A stretch of 7,109 nucleotides of DNA from Candidatus Bathyarchaeota archaeon (GCA_023136395.1 JAGLRI010000064.1:1-7109); one strand, 5' to 3'; numbered from the stretch's first letter, positions 1 to 5,847 are shown. Numbers and translations: made by a program. The notes: generated by a model not told the origin, from the letters alone.

Positions 1-656
1 CGACTCAATACCCTACTTTGTCTAAAAAGGAGCGAGAGGGAGTCATTCACGGTAATATTATAGAAATCTTTCACGAGTCAGGAAGAGGTTCCCCTCTAGC
101 GTTAGTAAGGCTTGAAATGGGTGAAACATACTATACAGTTGTCCCAGAAGGGATTTATGTAGGCCAACCAATCCAAGTTGGAAGCAAGGCTACTATAGAC
201 GTTGGCAACGTTCTACCATTGGGCGAAATTCCCGAAGGTACCATGATATGTAACGTTGAACTTTCACCTAGCGATGGAGGCAAAATTGCGCGTTCATCAG
301 GATCTTACATAACAGTATTAACACACACACCTGAAGGAACAATTGTGAGGCTGCCCTCAAAAAAAAATCGGCATCTTAATGATCTATGTAGGGCAACTAT
401 TGGTGTCATATCTGGAGCAGGTCGAGTTGATAAACCATTTCTAAAAGCAGGAGCTAAATTTTCTTGGATGCGTGCGAAAGGGCACATGTATCCACGAACA
501 CGCGGTGTAGCTATGGTAGCAGCAGCTCACCCATATGGGAGCAGTAAGAGGGGGGGACGTAAAGTCACAACAGTGTCTCGTAATGCTCCTCCCGGAAAAA
601 AGGTAGGTTTAATTGCAGCAAGAAGCACCGGGCGCGGAAGAAAAAGAAGAAAGTAA
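1..656 (+). CDS. rpl2: Large ribosomal subunit protein uL2 (L2), 5' partial
   Basis: Core protein of the large ribosomal subunit that binds 23S rRNA near the peptidyl transferase centre and supports subunit joining. The open frame runs in from the left edge (first full codon at 3) and encodes 217 residues. The codons before the TTG at 18 read TQYPT, matching the region where archaeal L2 continues upstream, so TTG 18 is not the start; by family length about 20-30 N-terminal residues lie outside the window. Family landmarks seen: the ESGRGSPLALVR segment, GNVLPLGEIPEGT, a CRATIGV stretch, and a C-terminal VSRNAPPGKKVG followed by a basic tail ending GRGRKRRK. The loop with the universally conserved histidine reads MVAAAHPYGSSKRGG, so His and PxG are kept but the usual Asn, Asp and GGG are not. 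The stop is TAA 654-656. The usual next gene, rps19, does not follow. Identity is secure. Confidence 0.97.
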   Translation, partial: TQYPTLSKKEREGVIHGNIIEIFHESGRGSPLALVRLEMGETYYTVVPEGIYVGQPIQVGSKATIDVGNVLPLGEIPEGTMICNVELSPSDGGKIARSSGSYITVLTHTPEGTIVRLPSKKNRHLNDLCRATIGVISGAGRVDKPFLKAGAKFSWMRAKGHMYPRTRGVAMVAAAHPYGSSKRGGRKVTTVSRNAPPGKKVGLIAARSTGRGRKRRK

Positions 657-801
657 GTTTTCCAAACAAATTAGGCATTCCCGTTCTTTTAATGGAAGTG
701 TGGAAGAAAAAATCCGAAGATATAATTTCTAAAACTAAATATCAATTGTTGAAATCGTTTTTCTGGAATTGGATTTATGTGTGAAACATGTATTCATAAA
801 A

Positions 802-809
802 ACTTATAA
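802..809 (+). promoter_or_regulatory. TATA-like box upstream of tyrS (distal candidate)
   Basis: The octamer ACTTATAA, preceded by an A-rich stretch that could act as a BRE, is identical to the one in the gap before rpl22 (2231-2238). A start about 25 bases downstream, near 830, would give tyrS an untranslated leader of roughly 170 bases, long for an archaeal message. It overlaps a 6-base inverted repeat (AAACTT 800-805, AAGTTT 814-819). Inferred from sequence pattern only. Confidence 0.35.
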
Positions 810-950
810 TTTGAAGTTTATACCTGCGAAGATAAGAGGGTATGTGCGGGTTTAAAGTTAGAAATTGTGGTTTAGATGGTAGAATTGTCACATATAGATT
901 TCCGTGTAAATTATGGCAGATATTGATAAATTGAAGAATAAATTGGAGGA

Positions 951-960
951 TTTAATATAA
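951..960 (+). promoter_or_regulatory. TATA-like box close to tyrS (proximal candidate)
   Basis: TTTAATATAA is an AT-rich element whose predicted transcription start, 25-27 bases downstream near 978-984, would leave a leader of only about 15-25 bases before the tyrS start. That suits the lack of a Shine-Dalgarno at tyrS. A GGAGGA lies just upstream at 945-950, so the same stretch can also be read as the ribosome binding site and spacer of the tiny frame at 960-986. The two readings are mutually exclusive in function for any one transcript. Confidence 0.3.
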
Positions 961-997
961 TGTCTAAGAGTGATGTGTACGCGTAGTTATGTAGGCG

Positions 998-2098
998 TTG
1001 ATTGAGATGAAAAAGGACATTAAAGATAAAATGGAACTAATCATGCGAAACGCAGAAGAAGTCGTAACACCCGAGGAATTGCATGCCTTATTAAAAAAGG
1101 GGGGGGAGCTTAAGGGTTATATTGGTGTCGAACCGAGCGGTCTTTTTCATATCGGCTGGTCAATATGGGTGCAAAAACTAGCTGACTTAATAGATGTCGG
1201 AGTCAACATGGTAGTGTTTGAAGCAACGTGGCATGCTGCCATTAATGATAAACTTGGTGGTGATTTAGAAAAAATAAGAAATTGTGCAAAATATTTAGAA
1301 CACTGCCTCTTCTCACTGGGTATAGACCCCACAAAAGTCAATTTCTTAACAGCCGAGGACTTAATGAAAGACTTGAGTTACTGGGAAATAGTAATGAGAT
1401 CGGCTAAAAACATGTCTCTCTCCAGAGTGAAAAGGGCGATGACCATAATGGGAAGGGAGGAAGCTGAAGCTGAACTTGACTTCTCAAAGTGTATATATCC
1501 TGCTCTACAAGTAAGCGATATTTTCGCTCTTGACCTTTCAGTTTGTCTTAGCGGATTAGACCAAAGACGAGCCCACATTTTAGCACGCGAAATAGCCCCG
1601 AAACTAGGGATAAAAAAGCCTGTAGCAATTCACACGCCGTTGCTTATGGGGTTAAGTGGATTAGGTCGAATGGACCTTGCAGGAAAATTGAGGAAAGAAA
1701 ATGAAGTTGACCCAAAAATGTCAAAAAGCAAGCCAGAAACCGCTATTTTCATTCATGATAGCCCTAAAGAAATCGAAAGAAAAATTAGAGCAGCATATTG
1801 CCCAATACGAAAAGTGGTGAATAACCCAGTTATGGATATAAACCGGAAAATAATATTCAAGAAAAATGATAATTTAAGTATAGACCGGTCAATAAAACAT
1901 GGTGGATTAGTAGAAGTACACAGCTTTGATGAACTCGCTAAAATATACATAAAAGACAAGCTTCATCCACTAGATCTTAAAAATGCAACAAGCAAAGCCT
2001 TAGTAGACATTTTGAAACCAGTTCGAGAATACTTCAAGAAAAACAGAGAAGCGACAGAGCTACTAAAGGAAATGAAGCGAATAACTGTTACACGTTAA
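998..2098 (+). CDS. tyrS: Tyrosyl-tRNA synthetase (TyrRS), archaeal class I
   Basis: Cytoplasmic enzyme that charges tRNA-Tyr with tyrosine using ATP. It encodes 366 residues from TTG 998 (363 from ATG 1007), in the range of the longer crenarchaeal-type enzymes. The Rossmann catalytic domain carries YIGVEPSG at 41-48, a HIGH-class motif reading HIGW at 51-54 and KMSKS at 240-244. Tyrosine-pocket residues known from the Methanocaldococcus enzyme are kept: Tyr41 (Y32), Tyr167 (Y151), Gln171 (Q155), Asp174 (D158) and Gln189 (Q173), which argues for Tyr and against TrpRS. The C-terminal part, with KLHPLDLKNA at 321-330, matches the anticodon-recognition domain. The start is uncertain: neither TTG 998 nor ATG 1007 has a clear Shine-Dalgarno, unlike the neighbours. 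It occupies the slot of rps19 with long gaps either side, so it probably has its own promoter. A heptamer A AAA AAG followed by eight G lies at 1093-1106. Confidence 0.96.
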   Translation: MIEMKKDIKDKMELIMRNAEEVVTPEELHALLKKGGELKGYIGVEPSGLFHIGWSIWVQKLADLIDVGVNMVVFEATWHAAINDKLGGDLEKIRNCAKYLEHCLFSLGIDPTKVNFLTAEDLMKDLSYWEIVMRSAKNMSLSRVKRAMTIMGREEAEAELDFSKCIYPALQVSDIFALDLSVCLSGLDQRRAHILAREIAPKLGIKKPVAIHTPLLMGLSGLGRMDLAGKLRKENEVDPKMSKSKPETAIFIHDSPKEIERKIRAAYCPIRKVVNNPVMDINRKIIFKKNDNLSIDRSIKHGGLVEVHSFDELAKIYIKDKLHPLDLKNATSKALVDILKPVREYFKKNREATELLKEMKRITVTR

Positions 2099-2230
2099 TC
2101 ACTAGAAATTATCAATAAAAAAAAGATGAATAAAATCGAAGAAAATAAGTTAGAAACACCTTAATTTCTTGAAAACAATTAGTAAAACGATTTAAGCATG
2201 AAAACGCGACAGAATCACAGAGAAGATAAG

Positions 2231-2238
2231 ACTTATAA
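2231..2238 (+). promoter_or_regulatory. Putative TATA box of the rpl22-rpl6 cluster
   Basis: ACTTATAA preceded by purine-rich GATAAG (possible BRE). With the usual archaeal spacing, transcription would start near the purine at 2261, giving a leader of about 19 bases that still contains the GGTGA ribosome binding site of rpl22. The identical octamer lies at 802-809 before tyrS. The geometry makes this the best-supported promoter in the window, though it rests on pattern alone. Confidence 0.5.
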
Positions 2239-2268
2239 CTACGTATTCTTTTGTTGTCTTGCACAATT

Positions 2269-2273
2269 GGTGA
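2269..2273 (+). promoter_or_regulatory. Ribosome binding site of rpl22
   Basis: GGTGA ends 6 bases before GTG 2280 and pairs with the archaeal 16S 3' end (CACCTCC). It supports GTG 2280 as the start, which gives the family N-terminus MPNWGYS. Confidence 0.7.
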
Positions 2274-2279
2274 ATTAAC

Positions 2280-2750
2280 GTGCCGAACTGGGGATACTCA
2301 ATAACGAGCTTGGACACTGAAAGAACAGTGAAGGCTAGCGGTCGAGAACTTAGGATATCCCATAAAGATGCAAGGGAAGTATGCAGCACAATAAAGGGAA
2401 TGAAGCTCGAGAAAGCTAAGGTTTTTCTTCAGGAAGTAATATTGAAAAGAAAGCCTGTTCCCTTTCGTAGACACAAAAAGCACGTTGGGCATCGACGGGG
2501 ACTTCAAAAAGCTTACGCGGGGAGATACCCCATTAACGCTTCGAAAAAAATTTTTGAAGTGTTGGAGAACGCTGAAGTAAATGCAGAATACAATGGGTTT
2601 GACCGAGAAAGACTTCGAATAATTCATGCAGCAGCATACCCCGGGATGAAGATTAGAAGATACATTCCTCGAGCCTTTGGGCGGACTACGCCCTATTTTA
2701 AAACGCTCTGCCACGTGGAGTTGGTGTTAGAAGAAGTGGAGGAGAGCTAA
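2280..2750 (+). CDS. rpl22: Large ribosomal subunit protein uL22 (L22)
   Basis: Large-subunit protein that contacts several 23S rRNA domains and lines the nascent peptide exit tunnel through its long beta hairpin. It has 156 residues, typical for archaeal L22. The N-terminus is WGYS followed by the helix in which the KDAREVCSTIKGM segment lies (43-55). The central part around residues 60-90 contains PVPFRRHKKHVGHRRG, the archaeal insertion, and the C-terminal hairpin carries KIRRYIPRAFGRTTPY, the loop expected at the tunnel. GTG start with GGTGA 6 bases upstream. It is first in a dense cluster, and its stop TAA at 2748-2750 directly abuts the rps3 start. In most archaea rps19 lies just before it; here a 181-base gap and tyrS do. 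Confidence 0.97.
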   Translation: MPNWGYSITSLDTERTVKASGRELRISHKDAREVCSTIKGMKLEKAKVFLQEVILKRKPVPFRRHKKHVGHRRGLQKAYAGRYPINASKKIFEVLENAEVNAEYNGFDRERLRIIHAAAYPGMKIRRYIPRAFGRTTPYFKTLCHVELVLEEVEES

Positions 2751-3389
2751 TTGTCTGTTGTTAAACATTTTATTGAAGAAGCCGTTAAGAAGGTAAAGAT
2801 CAATGAATTTTTGCGAAAAGAGTTAGACAGGTCTGGATATGGGGGTGTAGACATGACGAAGACCCCTCTCGGAACTCATATGGTGATCTATGCCATGCGA
2901 CCTGGAGTTGTTATCGGAAGAGCAGGAAGAACAATCAAGAATCTGACAAAGATCCTAGAGGAAGCATACGATGTGCCAAACCCACAAATTTCCGTTGCTG
3001 AAATTGAAGTCCCGGAGCTCAACGCCCAAGTTATGGCCTCTCGGATTGCCTCATCCCTAACTCGAGGAGTACACTATCGTAGAGCAGGTTATTGGGGATT
3101 AAATCAGATTATGGGAGCGGGAGCATTAGGTGCTGAGGTTGTTATAAGCGGAAAGCTACGTTCAGACCGGTCTCGATATGAAAAGTTTCGCGACGGTTAT
3201 CTAGCTAAAAGCGGGGATGCTGCAATGAAAAATATTAGAAAAGACATTGTGCACGTTCCGTTAAAAGCCGGTATTCTTGGGGTAAAGGTTCTAATAATGC
3301 CTCCAGATGCAAAGTTCCCCGATCAAGTATCAATAATTGAAGAAAAAAACCAAGAGAAAACGGAGACTAATGTGGAGGCTGAGGAATAA
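2751..3389 (+). CDS. rps3: Small ribosomal subunit protein uS3 (S3)
   Basis: Small-subunit head protein at the mRNA entry channel. It has 212 residues. The N-terminal KH type 2 RNA-binding domain spans about residues 16-95, with GRAG at 56-59 as the GxxG loop and a GVVIG lead-in. The C-terminal S3 domain follows, with GAEVVISGKLRSDRSR (127-142) and LGVKVLIMPPDA near 176-187. The tail from about 195 is charged and probably disordered, rich in Glu and Lys. The TTG start immediately follows the rpl22 stop; GGAGGAGAG at 2738-2746 inside the end of rpl22 supplies a strong ribosome binding site, so translation is likely coupled. An in-frame alternative is not needed, since SVVKHFIEEAV is the expected N-terminus. 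Confidence 0.97.
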   Translation: MSVVKHFIEEAVKKVKINEFLRKELDRSGYGGVDMTKTPLGTHMVIYAMRPGVVIGRAGRTIKNLTKILEEAYDVPNPQISVAEIEVPELNAQVMASRIASSLTRGVHYRRAGYWGLNQIMGAGALGAEVVISGKLRSDRSRYEKFRDGYLAKSGDAAMKNIRKDIVHVPLKAGILGVKVLIMPPDAKFPDQVSIIEEKNQEKTETNVEAEE

Positions 3390-3390
3390 C

Positions 3391-3612
3391 ATGCCAATAT
3401 TAAGATTGAAGGATATTCGAGAGATGCCTTTAAAGGAACGTGAAAAAAAGATTGCAGAATTACGTGTTGAACTTATAAGACTAAGAACAATGGTTGCAGC
3501 AGGAGGAACTGTTGATAATCCTGCTAGAATACGAGAAATTCGTAAGACAATCGCCCAAATTCTCACCATTGAAAATGAGGGGCTTATAACAAATGTGAGG
3601 AGTAAGAGATGA
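3391..3612 (+). CDS. rpl29: Large ribosomal subunit protein uL29 (L29)
   Basis: Small helical-hairpin protein near the exit of the peptide tunnel, part of the docking site for SRP and other nascent-chain factors. It has 73 residues from ATG 3391: MPILRLKDIREM, then a long coiled-coil-like pair of helices containing LRVELIRLRTM and NPARIREIRKTIAQIL. The frame is open back to ATG 3337 inside rps3, but that extension is only a shadow of the rps3 tail (basic, no homology), and GAGGA at 3381-3385 lies 5 bases before ATG 3391. The stop TGA overlaps the rnp1 start as ATGA. Confidence 0.95.
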   Translation: MPILRLKDIREMPLKEREKKIAELRVELIRLRTMVAAGGTVDNPARIREIRKTIAQILTIENEGLITNVRSKR

Positions 3613-3890
3613 GAGTTACACCCCACATACTCCAACATGAGTTTATTGGACTAGACATTGAGGTGGCAAGAAGCCCAAATCCTTACTATGTTGGTATCAC
3701 AGGTAGAGTAATCGATGAGACACATAATACACTCGTGATACAGTATAATAGTGAAAAGAAAATCATAATTAAAGACGTGACTGTTTTTCACTTCACTATG
3801 CCAGATGGAACAATCGTGGAGATCGATGGAAAAGCTATTATTGGACGACCTGAAAAACGAATAAAACGAAGAATCAGAAAGCGGTGGTGA
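3609..3890 (+). CDS. rnp1: Ribonuclease P protein component 1 (Rpp29/Pop4 homologue)
   Basis: Protein subunit of archaeal RNase P, the ribonucleoprotein that removes 5' leaders from pre-tRNAs. In characterised archaea it pairs with Rpp21 and binds the RNase P RNA specificity domain. It has 93 residues, matching the family, with an Sm-like beta barrel: the opening HEFIGLDIEV, then NPYYVGITGRVIDETHNTLVI at about 24-44, and a C-terminal DGTIVEIDGKAIIGRPEKRI. A basic C-terminus ends KRRIRKRW. It starts at ATG 3609, overlapping the rpl29 stop by 4 bases, with GAGGAG at 3597-3602 as ribosome binding site. The position between rpl29 and rps17 is standard in archaea, although the sui1/eIF1 gene seen between rpl29 and rnp1 in many archaea is missing here. 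Confidence 0.95.
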   Translation: MRVTPHILQHEFIGLDIEVARSPNPYYVGITGRVIDETHNTLVIQYNSEKKIIIKDVTVFHFTMPDGTIVEIDGKAIIGRPEKRIKRRIRKRW

Positions 3891-3893
3891 ACT

Positions 3894-4223
3894 GTGAGCT
3901 TATCTTTAAAAAAACCTAAGAAGACTTGTAACGACAAAAACTGCCCCTTTCATGGAAGTCTCCCGGTTAGGGGAAATACACTTGAAGGAACTGTTATCCG
4001 AGCCAAGATGGATAAAACAGTTGTCGTTCTACGTAACTATATGAATTATGTGCGGAAGCTTAAGCGCTATGAAAGAAGACATAGTCATATACCTGCTCAT
4101 AGTCCTCCCTGCATAAATGCTAAAGAGGGTGATTTGGTGAAGATTGTGGAATGTCGTCCAGTAAGCAAGACAGTTTCATTTGTTGTTGTTGAGAAATTGG
4201 GGGAGGATAAAGGTGGCCGCTAA
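3894..4223 (+). CDS. rps17: Small ribosomal subunit protein uS17 (S17)
   Basis: Primary 16S rRNA-binding protein with an OB fold, needed early in 30S assembly. It has 109 residues. The archaeal N-terminal extension contains CNDKNCPFHGSLPVRG (Cys12, Cys17, His20). The OB-fold core follows, with EGTVIRAKMDKTVVV at about 31-45, YERRHSHIPAHSPPC at 59-73 and a final KTVSFVVVEK strand. GTG start 3894, three bases after the rnp1 stop, with GGTGG at 3883-3887 as ribosome binding site. Its 3' end overlaps the rpl14 start by 11 bases, suggesting coupled translation. Confidence 0.97.
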   Translation: MSLSLKKPKKTCNDKNCPFHGSLPVRGNTLEGTVIRAKMDKTVVVLRNYMNYVRKLKRYERRHSHIPAHSPPCINAKEGDLVKIVECRPVSKTVSFVVVEKLGEDKGGR

Positions 4224-4653
4224 AGCTAGAACACGCGCATTCCTAGCTAAAGGAAGTCTAGGGCAGAAACATAAAATTTCAAGAGGTCTTCCTCTTGGTG
4301 CTGTTGTTAAATGCGCCGATAATAGCGGAGCTAGAGTTCTGAGAATAATTCAAGTGATAGGGTATAAGGGCCGTTTAAGACGTGTTCCTTCGGCGTCCGT
4401 CGGAGATATGGTAATGGTTTCGGTAAGAAAGGGAAAAACCGATATGAGAAAGAAACTTTTTCGAGCAGTTATAGTTCGACAAAGGAAACCTTACCGGCGA
4501 GCTAACGGGGTTTGGGTTCAATTTGAGGATAACGCAGCTATTATAATCACTCCGGAGGGGGAAATGCAGGGCTCAGAAATTCGGGGACCTGTAGCTAGGG
4601 ATGCGGCGGAACGGTGGCCCAGAATAGCTAGTGCCTCGAGCATCATAGTGTAG
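4213..4653 (+). CDS. rpl14: Large ribosomal subunit protein uL14 (L14)
   Basis: Large-subunit protein at the subunit interface, part of an intersubunit bridge and of the factor-binding side. It has 146 residues from GTG 4213, close to the archaeal norm. The family signature CADNSGARVLRIIQV lies at 34-48, and the C-terminal GPVARDAAERWPRIAS is the conserved archaeal ending. The frame is open back to ATG 4180 within rps17, but GTG 4213 gives the expected MAAKARTRAF start and has GGGAGGA at 4201-4207 about 5-6 bases upstream, so the longer form is rejected. The start lies inside the last 11 bases of rps17. Confidence 0.96.
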   Translation: MAAKARTRAFLAKGSLGQKHKISRGLPLGAVVKCADNSGARVLRIIQVIGYKGRLRRVPSASVGDMVMVSVRKGKTDMRKKLFRAVIVRQRKPYRRANGVWVQFEDNAAIIITPEGEMQGSEIRGPVARDAAERWPRIASASSIIV

Positions 4654-4662
4654 AAGGTGAGA

Positions 4663-5073
4663 ATGATAAAAACAATCCAACCAAGAAAACAACGAAAAAA
4701 AATTTATCAGGACCCTTTACACAAGAGATACAAACGGTTTTCCTCTCCGCTCTCATCTGAGTTGAAAGCTACCCACAACACTGGCTCGGTCCAAGTGAGA
4801 ACAGGTGACACCGTTCGAGTTTATAGGGGAGAGCATAAGGGACTTGAAGGAAAAGTTACCAAGGTTGATACGAAAAATTATAGAATATTTGTTGAGGGAG
4901 TAACCCGAGAAAAAATTGACGGAACCCCCGCACCCATTCCAATGCATCCATCTAAAACGATGATCACACGCCTTAACCTCGATGACAGGTGGCGTAGAGA
5001 AGCACTGAAGCGGAAAAGCGCTGACAAGGAAGAAGAGAAAAGAAAAAAAGAGAAGCAAAAAACAATCGAGTAG
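4663..5073 (+). CDS. rpl24: Large ribosomal subunit protein uL24 (L24)
   Basis: Assembly-initiating 23S rRNA-binding protein near the tunnel exit. It has 136 residues from ATG 4663. PRKQRKKIYQDPLHKR near residues 7-22 is the archaeal N-terminal signature. The KOW motif spans about 46-70 (VRTGDTVRVYRGEHKGLEGKV reading, in part), followed by NYRIFVEGVTREKIDG and the archaeal C-terminal region. The last 25 residues are a highly charged Lys/Glu tail. The start is not fully settled: GTG 4657 is an alternative adding two residues, and the GGTGAG at 4656-4661 sits unusually close to ATG 4663. It lies 9 bases after the rpl14 stop. Confidence 0.95.
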   Translation: MIKTIQPRKQRKKIYQDPLHKRYKRFSSPLSSELKATHNTGSVQVRTGDTVRVYRGEHKGLEGKVTKVDTKNYRIFVEGVTREKIDGTPAPIPMHPSKTMITRLNLDDRWRREALKRKSADKEEEKRKKEKQKTIE

Positions 5074-5088
5074 GGAGAGACATAAAAA

Positions 5089-5847
5089 ATGGGAAAGAAG
5101 GGAGGTAAAAAACACTTGAAAAGAGAACCTGCTCCCAAGTTTTGGCCTATTCCTCGAAAGAAATTTACATGGACAGTTAAACCATCGCCTGGCTCTCACC
5201 CAATTTCACGCTCTATACCCCTCATCCTTATTGTTCGTGAAATCCTTGGTTATGCAAAAACCCGAAGAGAAGCAAAAATAATAATTTCTCAGAAAAAAAT
5301 TGAAATCGATGGGAAAACTCAAAAAGAGGGAAAATTTCCAGTTGGATTAATGGACGTTGTTTCCATACCTGAGATCGAAAAAGCGTACCGAATTATTCCT
5401 TCAAGAAAAGGACTAATTCTTCACCAAATCGAGGGGGAGACGTCGGAATTCAAGCTCTGCAGAATTGAAAACAAAACCCTCGTGGATGGTGGGCACATGC
5501 AGCTTAACCTCCATGATGGAAGAAACGTAATCATTCAAGCGAAGGATCCCAAAGATCCTGAAGAAGACCTTTACAAAACGTTGGACACTATAAAGTTGAA
5601 CATTCCTTCCCAAGAGATTGCTGGATATATAAAGTTAGCTAAAGGTGCGTCAGTAATAATTATTGGGGGAAAGCACGTAGGTAGGTACGGCAAGATATTC
5701 TCCATTGAAGAAAAAATGGGCCAAAAACGCAGAACCTTGCTTGTCACGATCGAAGATAGAAATGGAGAACGTCTACAAACCCTCCTAGATTTCATCTTTG
5801 TTATCGGCGAAGACCAACCGTCCATATCTCTACCGGAGGTCAGCTAA
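5089..5847 (+). CDS. rps4e: Small ribosomal subunit protein eS4 (S4e)
   Basis: Small-subunit protein found in archaea and eukaryotes but not bacteria. It has 252 residues: MGKKGGKKHLKR start and APKFWPIPRK typical of the family, an S4-type RNA-binding domain at about 44-90 (IVREILGYAKTRREAK, then KFPVGLMDV), a central beta-rich S4e domain, and a KOW-like segment at about 183-205 (GGKHVGRYGKI). The C-terminus ends SISLPEVS. ATG 5089 lies 15 bases after the rpl24 stop; the nearest ribosome binding site GGGAG (5073-5077) is 11 bases away, a little far. The coding end contains GGAGGT (5835-5840), the ribosome binding site of the next gene, and its TAA stop directly abuts the ATA start of rpl5. 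Confidence 0.97.
   Translation: MGKKGGKKHLKREPAPKFWPIPRKKFTWTVKPSPGSHPISRSIPLILIVREILGYAKTRREAKIIISQKKIEIDGKTQKEGKFPVGLMDVVSIPEIEKAYRIIPSRKGLILHQIEGETSEFKLCRIENKTLVDGGHMQLNLHDGRNVIIQAKDPKDPEEDLYKTLDTIKLNIPSQEIAGYIKLAKGASVIIIGGKHVGRYGKIFSIEEKMGQKRRTLLVTIEDRNGERLQTLLDFIFVIGEDQPSISLPEVS
5835..5840 (+). promoter_or_regulatory. Ribosome binding site that sets the rpl5 start at ATA
   Basis: GGAGGT, a perfect six-base complement to the archaeal 16S 3' end, lies inside the last codons of rps4e and ends 7 bases before ATA 5848. No comparable site precedes ATG 5890, so this element decides the start of rpl5. Confidence 0.8.

Larger units (their letters stand above)
657..997. other. 341-base intergenic region between rpl2 and tyrS
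   Basis: No convincing gene on either strand. uS19, expected here, would need about 400 bases and none of its conserved segments appears in any frame. T-rich runs (TTCTTTT 684-690, TTTTT 758-762) could end transcription of the rpl2 message, as archaeal termination favours T tracts. TATA-like elements occur at 802-809 and 951-960. Very short reading frames are present: a 30-codon ATG frame at 842-934 with Cys at 2, 9 and 22 but a badly spaced ribosome binding site; a 15-codon frame at 913-960 (MADIDKLKNKLEDLI); and an 8-codon frame at 960-986 (MSKSDVYA) preceded by a well-spaced GGAGG. The 913 and 960 frames overlap as TAATG. These could be leader peptides, relics of lost genes or chance. A weak tRNA-like D-arm at about 868-885 lacks the rest of a tRNA. 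Confidence 0.6.
2099..2279. other. 181-base intergenic region between tyrS and rpl22
   Basis: AT-rich, with no credible reading frame. It contains the TATA-like box at 2231-2238, a T-rich stretch at 2244-2260 and the rpl22 ribosome binding site at 2269-2273. No remnant of uS19 was recognised. The region separates tyrS from the tight ribosomal cluster downstream and probably serves as that cluster's promoter region. Confidence 0.6.

Noticed and set aside
18..20. TTG at 18 as the start of uL2.
   Set aside because: The upstream codons at 3-17 (TQYPT) are in frame and look like archaeal L2, and there is no ribosome binding site, so the gene continues past the left edge.
321..367. (AC)5 dinucleotide run and a nine-A run within rpl2.
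   Set aside because: Both are in frame within conserved L2 sequence and are unremarkable for an AT-rich genome.
860..912. tRNA-like segment: GTTT-AGATGGTA-GAAT can form a D-arm with the conserved A14, G18, G19 and A21 spacing.
   Set aside because: The following bases do not form a paired anticodon stem, no TTCRA T-loop follows and there is no matching acceptor end. Even allowing for an archaeal intron, a tRNA is not supported.
960..1030. Possible C/D-box guide RNA from TGATGTG and TGAGATGA motifs near the tyrS start.
   Set aside because: No D box (CTGA) at suitable spacing and no terminal stem; the motifs are imperfect and overlap the tyrS coding start.
2298..2714. 138-codon minus-strand open frame opposite rpl22.
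   Set aside because: Shadow of a real gene: no family resemblance, no ribosome binding site, and the + strand frame is an unmistakable L22.
3337..3390. ATG 3337 as an upstream start adding 18 residues to L29.
   Set aside because: The extension overlaps the rps3 tail out of frame, has no L29 homology, and ATG 3391 has its own ribosome binding site.
4180..4212. ATG 4180 as an upstream start adding 11 residues to L14.
   Set aside because: GTG 4213 gives the expected family N-terminus and follows a well-spaced GGAGG.
4753..5199. 148-codon minus-strand open frame opposite rpl24 and rps4e.
   Set aside because: The apparent Phe/Leu/Ser-rich hydrophobic composition simply mirrors the Lys/Glu-rich L24 tail on the + strand. 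No independent coding signal.
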